A stretch of DNA of 49,867 bases, taken from positions 1 through 49,867 of the forward strand of contig JAAUQL010000036.1 of NCBI GenBank assembly GCA_012033595.1, in the 5' to 3' direction. Below, piece by piece: positions 18,510 through 26,690 of this stretch. Position 1 is the stretch's first letter, and each line of letters starts with the position of its first letter. The stretch comes from Cyclobacteriaceae bacterium. Lineage in GTDB: Bacteria; Bacteroidota; Bacteroidia; Cytophagales; Cyclobacteriaceae. Below the pieces are notes generated by a model. It was not told where the DNA came from. It was given only the letters and a program-made list of their open reading frames with translations, and did no database searches. The position numbers were made by a program, and so were the translations under genes.

Positions 18510-19850
18510 ATGGATTTCAAACAGCATTTCAAAAAAAACCTCAGCCTTGCCTACCCCGTCATGATCAGCCACCTGGGGCAGGTTAGCGTGCAAATAGCTG
18601 ATAATATGATGGTCGGTCGCCTGGGCAGAGAGCCTCTGGCCGCAGCCTCGTTTGCCAATAGTATTTTTGTAGTCTTCCTGGTAATGGGCATCGGCATGTC
18701 GTACGCCATCACGCCCATGGCAGCCCAGGCCGATGGAGAAAAAAACATCTCGAAACTCAGCGACATTCTCAAACATGGTTTTTTGGTGAATACCCTTTAC
18801 GGAATATTACTTGCGGCATGTATTTTCCTGTCGCAAAACGGCCTGCACTATTTCAACCAACCAGAGATGGTGGTCACATTGGCCCTGCCGTACCTTTCTA
18901 TAGTTGGCGCATCGCTCATACCTTTTTTGATGTACCAGGCATGCCGGCAGTTTGCCGAAGGGCTCGGATATACCCGATCGGCCATGTACATCACCGTTGC
19001 CTCCAATCTGCTCAATGTCCTGCTCAATTACATTTTAATTTTTGGCAAGTTGGGTTTTGCGCCAATGGGGCTCTTTGGAGCCGGACTGGCAACCTTAATC
19101 AGCAGGATAGCAATGGCCATTATGATGATCGCCTTTGTCTATTTCGACAAAAAATTTATTGCTATTTGGCAAAAATTCAATTTCGACCGGTTTTCCTGGC
19201 CATTGATTAAAGCCAATTTGAGGTTGGGACTGCCGATGTCATTTCAACTAATATTCGAAGTATCGACCTTTAGTGTGGCCGCTGTCATGATCGGATGGAT
19301 GGGTACAATAGAGTTGGCTGCGCATCAAATCGCCATTAGTATGGCATCTGCCAGCTATATGGTCGCTTTGGGCATATCGGCAGCAGCCACCATTAGGGTG
19401 GGCAATCAACTTGGGCAAAGAAACTATCAAACCATGCGCAACGCTGCGCTTACCTGTTTTGTGATGGCCATCGTTTTTATGGCCCTGGCGGCCTTGCTGT
19501 TTATACTTGGCAGAAATGTGCTGCCCATGCTTTATATAGATGATAAAGCGGTGATAGGTCAGGCTGCGCTATTGCTCATTGTTGCGGGGCTATTTCAGCT
19601 TTCGGACGGTATACAAGTGGTGGGGCTCGGCGCCTTGCGCGGCATGTCCGATGTGAAAGTTCCGACCGTCATCACCCTGATTGCCTATTGGGCTATCGGT
19701 TTGCCGCTTGGATACTTATTTGGTTTTACCCTTGGATTTGGCGCTATTGGGATATGGTACGGACTTTTGGCTGGATTGTCCATTGCGGCGGTCTTGCTAT
19801 TTATCAGATTTAATAATCTGAGCAAAAAGCTGCTTTTGTCAAAAGTTTAA
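18510..19850 (+). CDS. MATE family multidrug/sodium (or proton) antiporter
   Basis: The protein has 446 residues with about twelve hydrophobic segments in the two-bundle MATE pattern. The N-terminal helix contains LAYPVMISHLGQVSVQIADNMMVGRLG, matching the family's P..I..L......D..mvG signature. The equivalent second-half segment is LGLPMSFQLIFEVSTFSVAAVMIGWMG, followed by LAAHQIA. NorM-type transporters export cationic compounds in exchange for cations. The gene starts 11 bases after the M48 peptidase and is likely co-transcribed with it. The substrate cannot be told from sequence. Confidence 0.92.
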   Translation: MDFKQHFKKNLSLAYPVMISHLGQVSVQIADNMMVGRLGREPLAAASFANSIFVVFLVMGIGMSYAITPMAAQADGEKNISKLSDILKHGFLVNTLYGILLAACIFLSQNGLHYFNQPEMVVTLALPYLSIVGASLIPFLMYQACRQFAEGLGYTRSAMYITVASNLLNVLLNYILIFGKLGFAPMGLFGAGLATLISRIAMAIMMIAFVYFDKKFIAIWQKFNFDRFSWPLIKANLRLGLPMSFQLIFEVSTFSVAAVMIGWMGTIELAAHQIAISMASASYMVALGISAAATIRVGNQLGQRNYQTMRNAALTCFVMAIVFMALAALLFILGRNVLPMLYIDDKAVIGQAALLLIVAGLFQLSDGIQVVGLGALRGMSDVKVPTVITLIAYWAIGLPLGYLFGFTLGFGAIGIWYGLLAGLSIAAVLLFIRFNNLSKKLLLSKV

Positions 19851-19911
19851 AAGTTTAATCGATTTGAATGACAATTATCAGTATCAGAAAATACTTTTTC
19901 GGGTAAATCAA

Positions 19912-19919
19912 TATTTTTG
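19912..19919 (+). promoter_or_regulatory. -7 element of the PhnD-like lipoprotein gene
   Basis: TATTTTTG matches TAnnTTTG exactly, 20 bases before the ATG at 19940, so the predicted leader is very short. Confidence 0.6.
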
Positions 19920-19939
19920 CATAAAACCAACTGACCTTT

Positions 19940-20872
19940 ATGAAACATTTTTTAACATTCGCGGTGCTAATTTTCCTGTTAGCCTGCTGCACCTCACCTA
20001 ATATTAAAGATGAAAAAGCGGAGGTGTCGATACCGGTGATCACCGAAACGCCGAAAAATCCCGAGGTGGACAAACCATCCAAAGATGTACTTGATTTTTA
20101 CTTCACCCCTTCAGTAGATGAAAAAGTGGTGCATGAAAACGGGCAGAAGATCATCGACTTTTTAACAGGGGAAACCGGCTATAACTTCCAGCTGCATGTA
20201 ACCAAAAATTATGATGATATGATCGCCGCATTCGGCACAGGCTCGGCCGATATAGGTATAATGAATTCCTTGAGCTACATCAAAGCGAGGGAAGATTTTG
20301 GAGTGACCGCCAAGCTGAGAGCAATCAGATATGGCAAGTCCACCTACTTTGGGCAAATCGTAACCAATGCTTCCAGAGGCATCAAAAGCCTGAAAGACCT
20401 CGAAGGCAAAACGATCGCCTATACCGATCGTTCTTCTACCTCAGGATATTTATTTCCGCAAAGGATCATTAAAAATGCCGGTGTTAAACCCGGTAAAATC
20501 GTTTTTGCAGGTAAACATGATACCGTAGTGAAAATGGTTTATGAAGGCATAGCTGATGCCGGAGCCACATTCTACTCCGAACCTACCTCCACGGGCACCA
20601 TCAGAGATGCCCGGGCACGACTTATAGACAAATACCCGGACGTGGAAGAGAAAGTGAAAATTTTGACTATTACCAATCCCATTCCAAATGATCCGGTGGT
20701 TTTTGCCAAAGACCTGCCTACCGAAATGAGCTATAAAATATCTCTGGGTCTGATCAAATACCTGCTCACCGAAGAAGGCAAAAAAACCATGATGGAATTG
20801 TATTCCACCGATGGATTTATGCGCTGCTCAGATGCCGACTATGATGAGCTCCGACAGGCTGTGCTGGAATAA
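19940..20872 (+). CDS. PhnD-family phosphate/phosphonate-type substrate-binding lipoprotein
   Basis: The 310-residue protein has a lipoprotein signal (MKHFLTFAVLIFLLACC, lipobox LLAC with Cys16 as likely anchor) and a periplasmic type II binding-protein fold. Typical PhnD-family motifs are present: YDDMIAAFGTGSADIGIMNSLSYI, SLKDLEGKTIAYTDRSSTSGYLFPQ, and VVKMVYEGIADAGATFYSEP. Such proteins deliver phosphonate, phosphite or phosphate to an ABC importer. No permease or ATPase gene lies within this window, so it is an orphan locally and could serve a sensing role or a transporter encoded elsewhere. The ligand is unknown. Confidence 0.85.
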   Translation: MKHFLTFAVLIFLLACCTSPNIKDEKAEVSIPVITETPKNPEVDKPSKDVLDFYFTPSVDEKVVHENGQKIIDFLTGETGYNFQLHVTKNYDDMIAAFGTGSADIGIMNSLSYIKAREDFGVTAKLRAIRYGKSTYFGQIVTNASRGIKSLKDLEGKTIAYTDRSSTSGYLFPQRIIKNAGVKPGKIVFAGKHDTVVKMVYEGIADAGATFYSEPTSTGTIRDARARLIDKYPDVEEKVKILTITNPIPNDPVVFAKDLPTEMSYKISLGLIKYLLTEEGKKTMMELYSTDGFMRCSDADYDELRQAVLE

Positions 20873-21015
20873 AACGCTATTATTTGACAGCCTTTTGGTG
20901 ATAATAGTCTGCCATCCTCCACTATCCGGCATCACCAAATGGCGGCAGTAGAGGTGATGTTAATTATTTTCTAATATATTACTTCTTAAGGGTTCCATTT
21001 CTGATATTTGAGCAC

Positions 21016-22351
21016 ATGAATATCTGTTCGCGAAACTCATTCCCCAATCCAATCTATCTGCTTGGAATTTTGTTGCTTATCAGTGCTTGCAAGGCAACTC
21101 AATTGCGGGTGGAAAAACCCCCCTACGCAAATACTTTGATGCCAACGACGTGTTCCGGGAGAGCCATACCGGGCTATTGGTGATAGATGCATACGATGGA
21201 CATGTGGTTTTTGATTATCAATCGCACAAGCATTTTACCCCGGCCTCCAACACCAAATTGCTTACCTACTATGCCGCTACCAAAATGATGGGCAACACCC
21301 TGCCCTCTTTAGAGTATTGTGTGGTGGATAGCTCCCTCTACTTTACAGGCACTGGCGACCCTACCCTGCTCTACCACCATTTTGGCTATGCGCCTACCCT
21401 CGATTTTCTTCGACATAGCCCCTTTGAGTTGAACTATGTAGAACGCCCCATGGAAGACCAACGTCTTGGGCCAGGCTGGTCCTGGAGCGATTATGCTTAT
21501 TATTATTCAGCCGAGAAATCTTCCTTTCCACTGTATGGCAATGTGGTGCAACTGCGCAAAGCAGCCAGCGAGAACAAAACTACCGTTGTCCCCAAGGCAT
21601 TCGAAATACAGTTATTTACCAAATTGGATACCTCCGCCACAGATTATAGCGTGAATCGTCAGGAATATGAAAATGTTTTTTATCTAAATCTCCCTGGCGG
21701 AGATATAGAAGTGGACGAAGATGTGCCCTATGTGTATAGTAGCGAAACCTTCCTCAGCCTGCTTGCCGATACCCTGCACAGGCCAATAATCCTTGCCTCG
21801 CGTTTTCCGGCTGACTGCGCCCGGCAAAGTTTCTATGCGGTGCCGGCAGATTCCGTAAGTAAATACATTTTGAAAGATTCCGACAATTTTTTGGCCGAGC
21901 AAATGCTGCTGAACATCAGCAGCCAGCTTGGCGATACCCTCAGCTCTGACAAAACCATAGATTATATGATGAAAAGCCATCTTAGTGAGCTCAGCGCGCA
22001 ACTCCATTGGGTAGATGGCTCAGGATTGTCGCGATATAATATGGTGACACCAAGGGCCATGGTGAATGTGCTGAACAAACTTTACCTGGAAGTGCCACGG
22101 GAAAAACTGTTTGCATTTTTGCCAGAATCGGGGGTAAGTGGCACCCTCCGGCGGTCTTTTGTTTCCCTTTCGGGAAATATTCATGCAAAACCGGATCGCT
22201 GAGCCATGTATATAATGTGTCGGGATACCTGGAAACCAACTCTGGCAAAACCCTCATTTTCAGCTTTATGAACAACAATTTCAAGGCTTCGTATGCGAAT
22301 TTAAAAATGGAAATGGAACGTGTCCTGGCCACTTTTGTAAATGACTTATGA
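21016..22351 (+). CDS. dacB: D-alanyl-D-alanine carboxypeptidase/endopeptidase, PBP4 (S13) family (two frameshifts)
   Basis: The ATG at 21016 opens a lipoprotein-like signal (YLLGILLLISAC) in a frame broken at the A5C6 tract 21113-21123. One added base gives QLRVEKPPLRKYFDANDVF and joins the main frame. Catalytic motifs are PASNTK (SxxK), DSDN (SxN) and, after restoring one A in the A4 run at 22187-22190, AKTGSLSHVYN (KTG). Without that base the KTG box is lost and the frame stops at 22202. With both bases restored the protein is 445 residues and ends in MERVLATFVNDL. It trims or cleaves peptidoglycan cross-links in the periplasm. Its TGA overlaps the next ATG (ATGATGA), so translation is coupled to the DUF4159 gene. 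Confidence 0.87.
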
Positions 22352-23010
22352 TGAAACTTTCTATAAACTTAATCCTGATTTTATTTGCCGGATATGTGAC
22401 CACCTTTGGCCAATCTACGCTGAAAATCGCTAAACTTAAATACAACGGTGGTGGCGACTGGTATGCCAACAAAACTGCCCTGCCCAACCTCATCGCTTTT
22501 TGTAATACCAATCTGAATACCAATCTGGCAGAAAATGAAGACATCGTAGAAGTCGGGAGTCCCGATATATTTTTGTACCCCTACGTATATATGACCGGGC
22601 ACGGCAATGTAGTTTTCACAGATCAGGAGGCCGAAAACCTCCGCAACTACCTGTTAGGAGGTGGTTTTTTACACATCGACGACAACTACGGGCTAGACCA
22701 GTTTATCCGTCTGGAAATGAAAAAAGTATTCCCCAACCTGGAATTTGTTGAGCTGCCCTTCCAACATCCCATTTACCATCAAAAATACCAATTGGACCAG
22801 GGCTTGCCCAAAGTGCACGAGCACGACGGCAAAGCTCCACAAGGACTGGGGCTTATCTATCAGGGTCGTTTGCTTTGCTTTTACTCCTACGAATCGGATC
22901 TGGGCAACGGCTGGGAGGATCAGGGCATTTACAACGATCCCGAATCGATCCGCCTTGAAGCCCTCAAAGCCGGGGCAAACATCATCTCTTTTGCATTTAC
23001 TCAGGATTGA
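22348..23010 (+). CDS. DUF4159 domain-containing secreted protein
   Basis: The protein has 220 residues with a signal peptide (MMKLSINLILILFAGYVTTFGQ). The text KIAKLKYNGGGDWYANKTALPNLI and the glycine turn LLGGGFLHIDDNYG, followed by ELPFQHPIYH, are typical of DUF4159, a glutamine-amidotransferase-like fold of unknown function found in Bacteroidota and other phyla. Its start overlaps the PBP4 stop, so the two are expressed together; a role in the cell envelope is an inference from that coupling only. Confidence 0.85.
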   Translation: MMKLSINLILILFAGYVTTFGQSTLKIAKLKYNGGGDWYANKTALPNLIAFCNTNLNTNLAENEDIVEVGSPDIFLYPYVYMTGHGNVVFTDQEAENLRNYLLGGGFLHIDDNYGLDQFIRLEMKKVFPNLEFVELPFQHPIYHQKYQLDQGLPKVHEHDGKAPQGLGLIYQGRLLCFYSYESDLGNGWEDQGIYNDPESIRLEALKAGANIISFAFTQD

Positions 23011-23100
23011 GCACCACGCTAAACCCAAAGCATCCCTCCTATCCGAGCCATATAGCCACATTCAGGTGCAGAAACCCGGGACTATATGTTTTGAAAAAAA

Positions 23101-23144
23101 ACTAAATAATTAGTTTGTAAACTAATATTTTAGTTTTATATTCG
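23101..23144 (+). promoter_or_regulatory. Tandem BlaI-type operators and -7 element before M56-1
   Basis: Two ACT-N8-AGT dyads lie at 23101-23114 (ACTAAATAATTAGT) and 23121-23134 (ACTAATATTTTAGT). Their centres are exactly 20 bp apart, two helical turns. The second extends to a 7+4+7 palindrome (23119-23136). A near-consensus -7 element, TATATTCG, starts at 23137, two bases after the second dyad, so bound repressor would block RNA polymerase. ACT/AGT half-sites are the known core of BlaI/MecI operators. Confidence 0.72.
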
Positions 23145-23162
23145 GTACATACTAAGTCACCC

Positions 23163-24830
23163 ATGGAAACATATCTGATCTACATCGTAAAAGTGATAGC
23201 CCTTCAAACAATATTGTTTGGCTTTTATTGGGTGATATCTCGCAAAAGCAGTGGTTTTCATTTCAATCGTTTCTTTCTGCTTGCCATTCTGATCTTGCCG
23301 GTTTTTATTCCCTTACTTAAGTTACCCTTTACCCTGTTCTACACACCCCTCAGCTCCGAAGGTGCATTTGATCCGTGGTTTTTGATAGAACAGTCGCTGC
23401 CCAGCGTGGTGATCAGCGGAGGACAAATAGCCGCAGCGCAAGTGGGCTTTTGGACCATTTTTGCATTGGCACTTTATCTTGCAGTGGCTGTGCCTTTGGC
23501 CCTTCGCTTTATGTATGATTATTATAAAATATACCAGCTTGGCAAGACCTGTACAAAAAAGGAATATACCCCGCATGGATACCGGCTATTGTATGTGCAT
23601 ACCAAAATCCTGTCTTTTTCTTTTCTGAACAAAATATTCTTGTCACACCTATTTCCTCTCAAACCACATGAGAAAAAGACCATTGTGACTCACGAAGAAT
23701 ACCACTTGACCCAGCGACACAGCATCGACATCATCATCTCTGAGCTTGTCAGGATACTGTGTTGGTTCAACCCGGTGATCCTGCTCATTCAGAAAGACCT
23801 GAAAGAAACACACGAATACCTGGCCGACCGGCATACCATAGTAAAATATGGCCGAAACGACTATACGCAACTCTTACGGTCATTTAAGTGGCAGGAGATG
23901 AATATGTTGCTCGGTAGCGGCTATTCAAGTGCAAGCATCAAAAACAGGCTGAAAATGATAGAGAAAGCGAGCCAGCGCATTTCCATATTCAAAACCATGG
24001 CTTTGAGCCTCCTGGCCATGCTCACCGCTTTCCTTTTTGCTTGCGAAAACGAGCTCGACTCCTTTGACAAAAAAGACCAGGGCTTTCAATATGAATTTTC
24101 GGAGGCCGATCTGACAGAAGAAATGCAGGACAACATCAGCATTTTGACCAGGGAAAAAGCTCCGCAGCACATGATCGACCGGTATGTGGCCGAACAAACC
24201 AAGCAGCCCCAATATCTGTATATGCCCTCGGTGGCTCTGATACCGGGTACACCGGACGACGTATGGACACCCGAACGATTCAAAAAAGGATTGCAGGCAG
24301 GCGTATTGGAAGTGGAAATTATCTTTTTTGAAGAGCTGGAGCCAGGCGAGGCAGTGGATGGCATTAGTTACCTCAATGATGACAATGAACATGAATCAGC
24401 CATCTATAAAAGATACGCACTGATACAAAAAGTGGATCGGCTCCAATACATGGAATACAAATATAAAAGCAGAGGAGCCGACAATTCCGTGCACGACGAT
24501 TATGACAAAGCAGCACAGTTTAAGGGCGGCATGCAAGCATTGGCTGAGCATTTGCGAAAAAACCTGAATTATCCGGCTATGGCCAAAACGATGAGGATAG
24601 AAGATAAACTGACCATGCGATTTGTAGTATCCAAACATGGTGGGCTGGTGTATCTTAATGTGGACAAAGCACCACAGACACTAAATGAAGACGTAAGCAT
24701 AGCCTTTCAGAAAGCTGCCTATGCCGCTTTGCGCGAGACCGAAGGCATGTGGGAACCAGCCGAAAAAGACGGGAAATATGTAATGTCGAAAATGATACTC
24801 CCGATAGAGTTTACATTGAACAACAAATAA
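23163..24830 (+). CDS. M56 (BlaR1-like) membrane metallopeptidase with TonB C-terminal domain (M56-1)
   Basis: The protein has 555 residues. Membrane segments lie at about 5-25, 37-58, 93-115 and 277-294, the four-helix layout of BlaR1/MecR1. The cytoplasmic zinc site is HEEYH (177-181) with the third ligand probably Glu218 in HEYLAD. In BlaR1 a penicillin-binding sensor follows helix 4. Here the segment after helix 4 is about 160 residues of unknown character, then a TonB C-terminal-like domain (about 455-550: LAEHLRKNLNYPAMAKTMRIEDKLTMRFVV). A periplasmic signal is therefore likely to trigger proteolysis of the BlaI-type repressor encoded 13 bases downstream. Two operator dyads precede the gene, suggesting autoregulation. 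Confidence 0.87.
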   Translation: METYLIYIVKVIALQTILFGFYWVISRKSSGFHFNRFFLLAILILPVFIPLLKLPFTLFYTPLSSEGAFDPWFLIEQSLPSVVISGGQIAAAQVGFWTIFALALYLAVAVPLALRFMYDYYKIYQLGKTCTKKEYTPHGYRLLYVHTKILSFSFLNKIFLSHLFPLKPHEKKTIVTHEEYHLTQRHSIDIIISELVRILCWFNPVILLIQKDLKETHEYLADRHTIVKYGRNDYTQLLRSFKWQEMNMLLGSGYSSASIKNRLKMIEKASQRISIFKTMALSLLAMLTAFLFACENELDSFDKKDQGFQYEFSEADLTEEMQDNISILTREKAPQHMIDRYVAEQTKQPQYLYMPSVALIPGTPDDVWTPERFKKGLQAGVLEVEIIFFEELEPGEAVDGISYLNDDNEHESAIYKRYALIQKVDRLQYMEYKYKSRGADNSVHDDYDKAAQFKGGMQALAEHLRKNLNYPAMAKTMRIEDKLTMRFVVSKHGGLVYLNVDKAPQTLNEDVSIAFQKAAYAALRETEGMWEPAEKDGKYVMSKMILPIEFTLNNK

Positions 24831-24843
24831 TCTGAATATAAAA

Positions 24844-25218
24844 ATGAAACAGCTAACTAAAGCAGAGGAGCAGGTGATGCAGATACTTTGGGATATCAAA
24901 CAGGGTTTTGTCAAAGATATACTCGATAAAATGCCACATCCAAAGCCCGCATACAACACGGTTTCGACCATAGTGAGGATACTGGAAAAAAAAGGCTTTG
25001 TGAGCTACAATGCCTATGGCAAAACACACGAGTACTTTCCTAAAATCGAAAAAAACCAATACCGAAGCTACTATCTCAAATCGATGATCACCGGTTACTT
25101 TGGCGGATCTTTCGAACGACTGGTGTCCTTTTTTGCCCAGGACAATGATATGGACATGGAAGAAATGGAAGAATTGCTGAAAAATGTGAAAAACGACATA
25201 GAAGTACCGAAAGAATGA
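24844..25218 (+). CDS. BlaI/MecI/CopY family transcriptional repressor (BlaI-1)
   Basis: The 124-residue winged-helix regulator opens with LTKAEEQVMQILWDIKQGFVKDILDKM, the BlaI/Penicillinase_R signature, followed by the recognition region PKPAYNTVSTIVRILEKKGFV. A C-terminal dimerisation segment follows, ending in acidic residues. BlaI dimers bind ACT/AGT dyads and are released when cleaved by the partner M56 protease. It lies 13 bases after M56-1, so the pair is one operon, in the order M56 then BlaI, opposite to the second pair. Its probable targets are the dyads at 23101-23134 and 25274-25307. Confidence 0.93.
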   Translation: MKQLTKAEEQVMQILWDIKQGFVKDILDKMPHPKPAYNTVSTIVRILEKKGFVSYNAYGKTHEYFPKIEKNQYRSYYLKSMITGYFGGSFERLVSFFAQDNDMDMEEMEELLKNVKNDIEVPKE

Positions 25219-25273
25219 TGATAACAGAAGACTATCGCCACCGGCTGGCCGGTGGCTTTTTGGAAAATCTATA

Positions 25274-25307
25274 ACTACCTTTTTAGTTTTATAATTAATA
25301 TTTTAGT
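25274..25307 (+). promoter_or_regulatory. Tandem BlaI-type operators before tonB
   Basis: Dyads at 25274-25287 (ACTACCTTTTTAGT) and 25294-25307 (ATTAATATTTTAGT, left half one base off) are again centred 20 bp apart. The 26 bases at 25283-25308 align without gaps to 23110-23135: TTAGTTT, six variable bases, then TAATATTTTAGTT. This promoter therefore probably answers to the same repressor as M56-1. Confidence 0.62.
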
Positions 25308-25327
25308 TCAACATAAATAATGAAATC

Positions 25328-26053
25328 ATGGAAAACAAAAAGCAAAAAATCGATGCCCGAATTGTAGATGCAATCATTGAAGCGAAAGCAGACCGAATCA
25401 AAAAAAGTGACAAATATAAAAACCTGATCACCTGGTTCAGTTTCTCGCTAAGCATATTTGCCATCATGCTGGTGTTTGAATGGAAGACATTTGATAATGG
25501 CAGCCAGGTACAGCTTGCTGGTTTGTCAAGCGATTTTGAAGACCTGATTGATGTACCGCTCACCCAGATCCCTCCACCCGCAGCGCCAGTTGTGCAGCAA
25601 CCGATGATCATAGAAGTGCCCGACGACGATGTAATAGAGGAAGAAATTGACATTGACCTGGATATCAACATGAATGAAGAGGATGTGATCGAAGAAATAA
25701 TGGCCATGCCAGGACTTCCAGACGAAGAAGCGGAAACCATCCACAGTTTTGTACATGAAATGCCCGAACCGATAGGTGGCCTGGATGCATTCTACGCCTA
25801 CCTCCGCAAAAACCTGAAGTACCCAGATCAGGCTGCACGTATGGGTATAGAAGGCAGAGTTTTTCTCAATTTTGTGGTGGAACGCGATGGTTCACTCACC
25901 GATATAGTTGTGATGAAGGGTATTGGGGCAGGCTGTGATGAAGAGGCCATCAGAGTCATTCAGAATGCACCTAAGTGGAAACCTGGTAAACAGCGGGATG
26001 TGGCGGTACGAGTCCGCTTTGTTTTTCCTATCGTGTTCAAGCTGGGCAGATAG
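25328..26053 (+). CDS. TonB-family protein (energy transducer)
   Basis: The 241-residue protein has a cytoplasmic N-terminus (KKQKIDARIVDAIIEAKADRIKKSD), one membrane anchor (about 35-52, WFSFSLSIFAIMLVFE), a proline/acid-rich periplasmic linker (IPPPAAPVV, then many D/E residues) and a TonB C-terminal domain (about 145-241). That domain contains YLRKNLKYPDQAARMGIEGR and VMKGIGAGCDEEAIRVI. TonB passes energy to outer-membrane receptors; no exbB, exbD or receptor gene is in the window. The C-terminal domain closely resembles those fused to M56-1 and M56-2, which points to module duplication within this cluster. Its promoter carries the same operator type as M56-1. Confidence 0.9.
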   Translation: MENKKQKIDARIVDAIIEAKADRIKKSDKYKNLITWFSFSLSIFAIMLVFEWKTFDNGSQVQLAGLSSDFEDLIDVPLTQIPPPAAPVVQQPMIIEVPDDDVIEEEIDIDLDINMNEEDVIEEIMAMPGLPDEEAETIHSFVHEMPEPIGGLDAFYAYLRKNLKYPDQAARMGIEGRVFLNFVVERDGSLTDIVVMKGIGAGCDEEAIRVIQNAPKWKPGKQRDVAVRVRFVFPIVFKLGR

Positions 26054-26234
26054 CCTGCTTTCGATGATGCTTAGGCTACTGGTTGGCTGATACAGCCATT
26101 TGCACCATACCCAAAGCTCCGACACGTCGATGGGTTCCATAGCCCACGACGGGTTTGTTACCCTGCCCTGTCCATAGATCACACCACCTCCATATCTCCA
26201 ATCGCTACAACATAGGTTAAGTTCATAAAAATTA

Positions 26235-26298
26235 ACTGATATTTCAGTTTATTAACTGTTTTAATAGTTGTTTAACTGAAATATCAGTTTTATATTTA
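26235..26298 (+). promoter_or_regulatory. Triple BlaI-type operator array and -7 element before BlaI-2/M56-2
   Basis: Three ACT-N8-AGT dyads lie at 26235-26248, 26255-26268 and 26275-26288, centred exactly 20 bp apart. The outer two read ACTGA-N4-TCAGT, and the middle one is ACTG..TAGT and less symmetric. A near-consensus -7 element (TATATTTA, 26291-26298) starts two bases after the last dyad, the same geometry as at M56-1. The fourth base is G, not the A seen in the M56-1 dyads. Confidence 0.75.
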
Positions 26299-26327
26299 CA
26301 TCATCACGCATCACACAAGTACAGGCT

Positions 26328-26690
26328 ATGATAAAACTGACAAAAAAAGAAGAAGAGATTATGCAGATCCTTTGGGAGATCAAGGAAGGATTTGTAAAGG
26401 ACATTATCGGGCATTACCCCGATCCAAAGCCCCATTACAACACCATTTCGTCTCTGGTGCGCCTGCTCGACGACAAAGGTGTGGTTGGCCACCGGGCTTT
26501 TGGCAACACACATCAATACTACCCTATTCTCAAAAAACAAGACTACCGCAAGTCATTCATCAAAGATGTGGTGCGGGAATATTTTGACAATTCTTATAAG
26601 CAAACTGTCTCGCTCTTTATCGAAGAAGAAAACCTGAGCAATGAAGAGCTTGACGAACTGATGGATTTGATCAAATCGAAAAAACAATGA
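26328..26690 (+). CDS. BlaI/MecI/CopY family transcriptional repressor (BlaI-2)
   Basis: The 120-residue winged-helix protein starts LTKKEEEIMQILWEIKEGFVKDIIGHY and carries the recognition region PKPHYNTISSLVRLLDDKGVV. It is clearly paralogous to BlaI-1, but its recognition helix reads HYNTISSLVRLL rather than AYNTVSTIVRIL. Its TGA overlaps the M56-2 ATG (ATGA), so repressor and protease are translationally coupled, here in the order BlaI then M56. It probably binds the ACTGA-type dyads at 26235-26288. Confidence 0.93.
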   Translation: MIKLTKKEEEIMQILWEIKEGFVKDIIGHYPDPKPHYNTISSLVRLLDDKGVVGHRAFGNTHQYYPILKKQDYRKSFIKDVVREYFDNSYKQTVSLFIEEENLSNEELDELMDLIKSKKQ

